Assembly: GCA_020350085.1 (NCBI GenBank)
Contig: CP070706.1
Span: 657,304-663,438, forward strand
DNA: 6,135 nt
From: Acidobacteriota bacterium
GTDB lineage: Bacteria > Acidobacteriota > Polarisedimenticolia > J045
Direction of reading: 5' to 3'
Under the pieces are notes generated by a model. The model was given only the letters and a program-made list of their open reading frames with translations, was not told where the DNA came from and searched no databases. Shown here piece by piece: positions 5,991-6,135 of this stretch. Every line of letters starts with the position of its first letter. Position 1 is the stretch's first letter. Made by a program: the position numbers and the translations under genes.

Positions 5991-6018
5991 AGACTACCAC
6001 GAAGCGCGGCGCCTTTGA
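5991..6018 (-). promoter_or_regulatory. Weak candidate promoter for the Bor-like gene
   Basis: On the minus strand TAGTCT (5991-5996) could be a -10, 16 nt downstream of TCAAAG (6013-6018), a poor -35. It lies about 55 bp before the start codon. A second possibility is the AT-rich patch at 6080-6108, which stands out from the GC-rich surroundings and might serve this gene or a plus-strand gene beyond the window. Neither is firm. Confidence 0.25.
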
Positions 6019-6135
6019 GCAGGGGGCAGGGCCCGCGGCCCGAGTCGTGTGAGGTGATCCCCGAACGGTGCGGCCAGACGCGTAAAACACTGCAAATATT
6101 GGACGTATGGCCATGGCCGGGTCGTTTCGCCGCGC

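Noticed and set aside
3886..6018. A 710-codon open frame on the plus strand spanning most of gpmI and the Bor-like gene
   Set aside because: It lies antisense to two well-supported genes with conserved motifs, crosses the intergenic gap between them, and its translation shows no recognisable domain. Long antisense frames are common opposite GC-rich genes whose codons rarely create stops on the other strand.
5938..6114. N-terminal extension of the Bor-like protein to an ATG at 6114
   Set aside because: The extra 59 residues are Pro/Arg/Cys-rich with no domain, and a strong ribosome-binding site and lipoprotein signal sit exactly at the ATG at 5937.
6107..6135. Possible start of a plus-strand gene (ATGGCCATGGCC...) running off the right edge
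   Set aside because: Only nine codons are visible and no ribosome-binding site precedes them; the AT-rich patch before it is suggestive but insufficient.

Overview
The window is GC-rich bacterial DNA with dense, ordinary coding and short leaders. The envelope proteins (lipoprotein signal, Bor-type lipoprotein, RodZ-like protein, DUF4412-type secreted protein) indicate a diderm bacterium. The long form of cofactor-independent phosphoglycerate mutase and the DUF2914/DUF4199/DUF4412 content suggest a deltaproteobacterial-type or related environmental lineage (Myxococcota, Binatota or similar). That placement is an inference from family flavour only; no rRNA or other marker is present.

Layout. 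Positions 1-359 (minus) hold the N-terminal part of a TPR protein with a lipoprotein-like signal, cut by the window edge. A 421-bp divergent intergenic region (360-780) follows, with a good -10 for the minus gene and a perfect 9-bp GC-rich hairpin. Three plus-strand genes come next: a methionine-rich secreted DUF4412-like protein (781-1512), a RodZ-like cytoplasmic HTH / single-TM / periplasmic DUF2914-like fusion (1627-2730), and a four-helix DUF4199-like membrane protein (2824-3306). After a 147-bp convergent gap with a terminator-like hairpin come three minus-strand genes, in transcription order: a Bor/Iss-family outer-membrane lipoprotein with a C-terminal extension (5937-5467), gpmI (5373-3724), and an 85-residue three-helix membrane protein starting 12 nt after gpmI (3711-3454).

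How the genes fit together. Only gpmI has a firm biochemical role (3-phosphoglycerate to 2-phosphoglycerate in glycolysis and gluconeogenesis). Five of the other six genes encode exported or membrane proteins with domain-of-unknown-function signatures, and the sixth is the TPR protein. They do not form a recognisable pathway. I found no mobile elements, CRISPR arrays, phage modules, tRNA or rRNA genes, and no clear multi-gene undescribed system. The most unusual item is the RodZ-like protein. Its cytoplasmic part keeps both aromatic positions that contact MreB in E. coli RodZ, but its periplasmic part resembles DUF2914 instead of the usual RodZ C-terminal domain.
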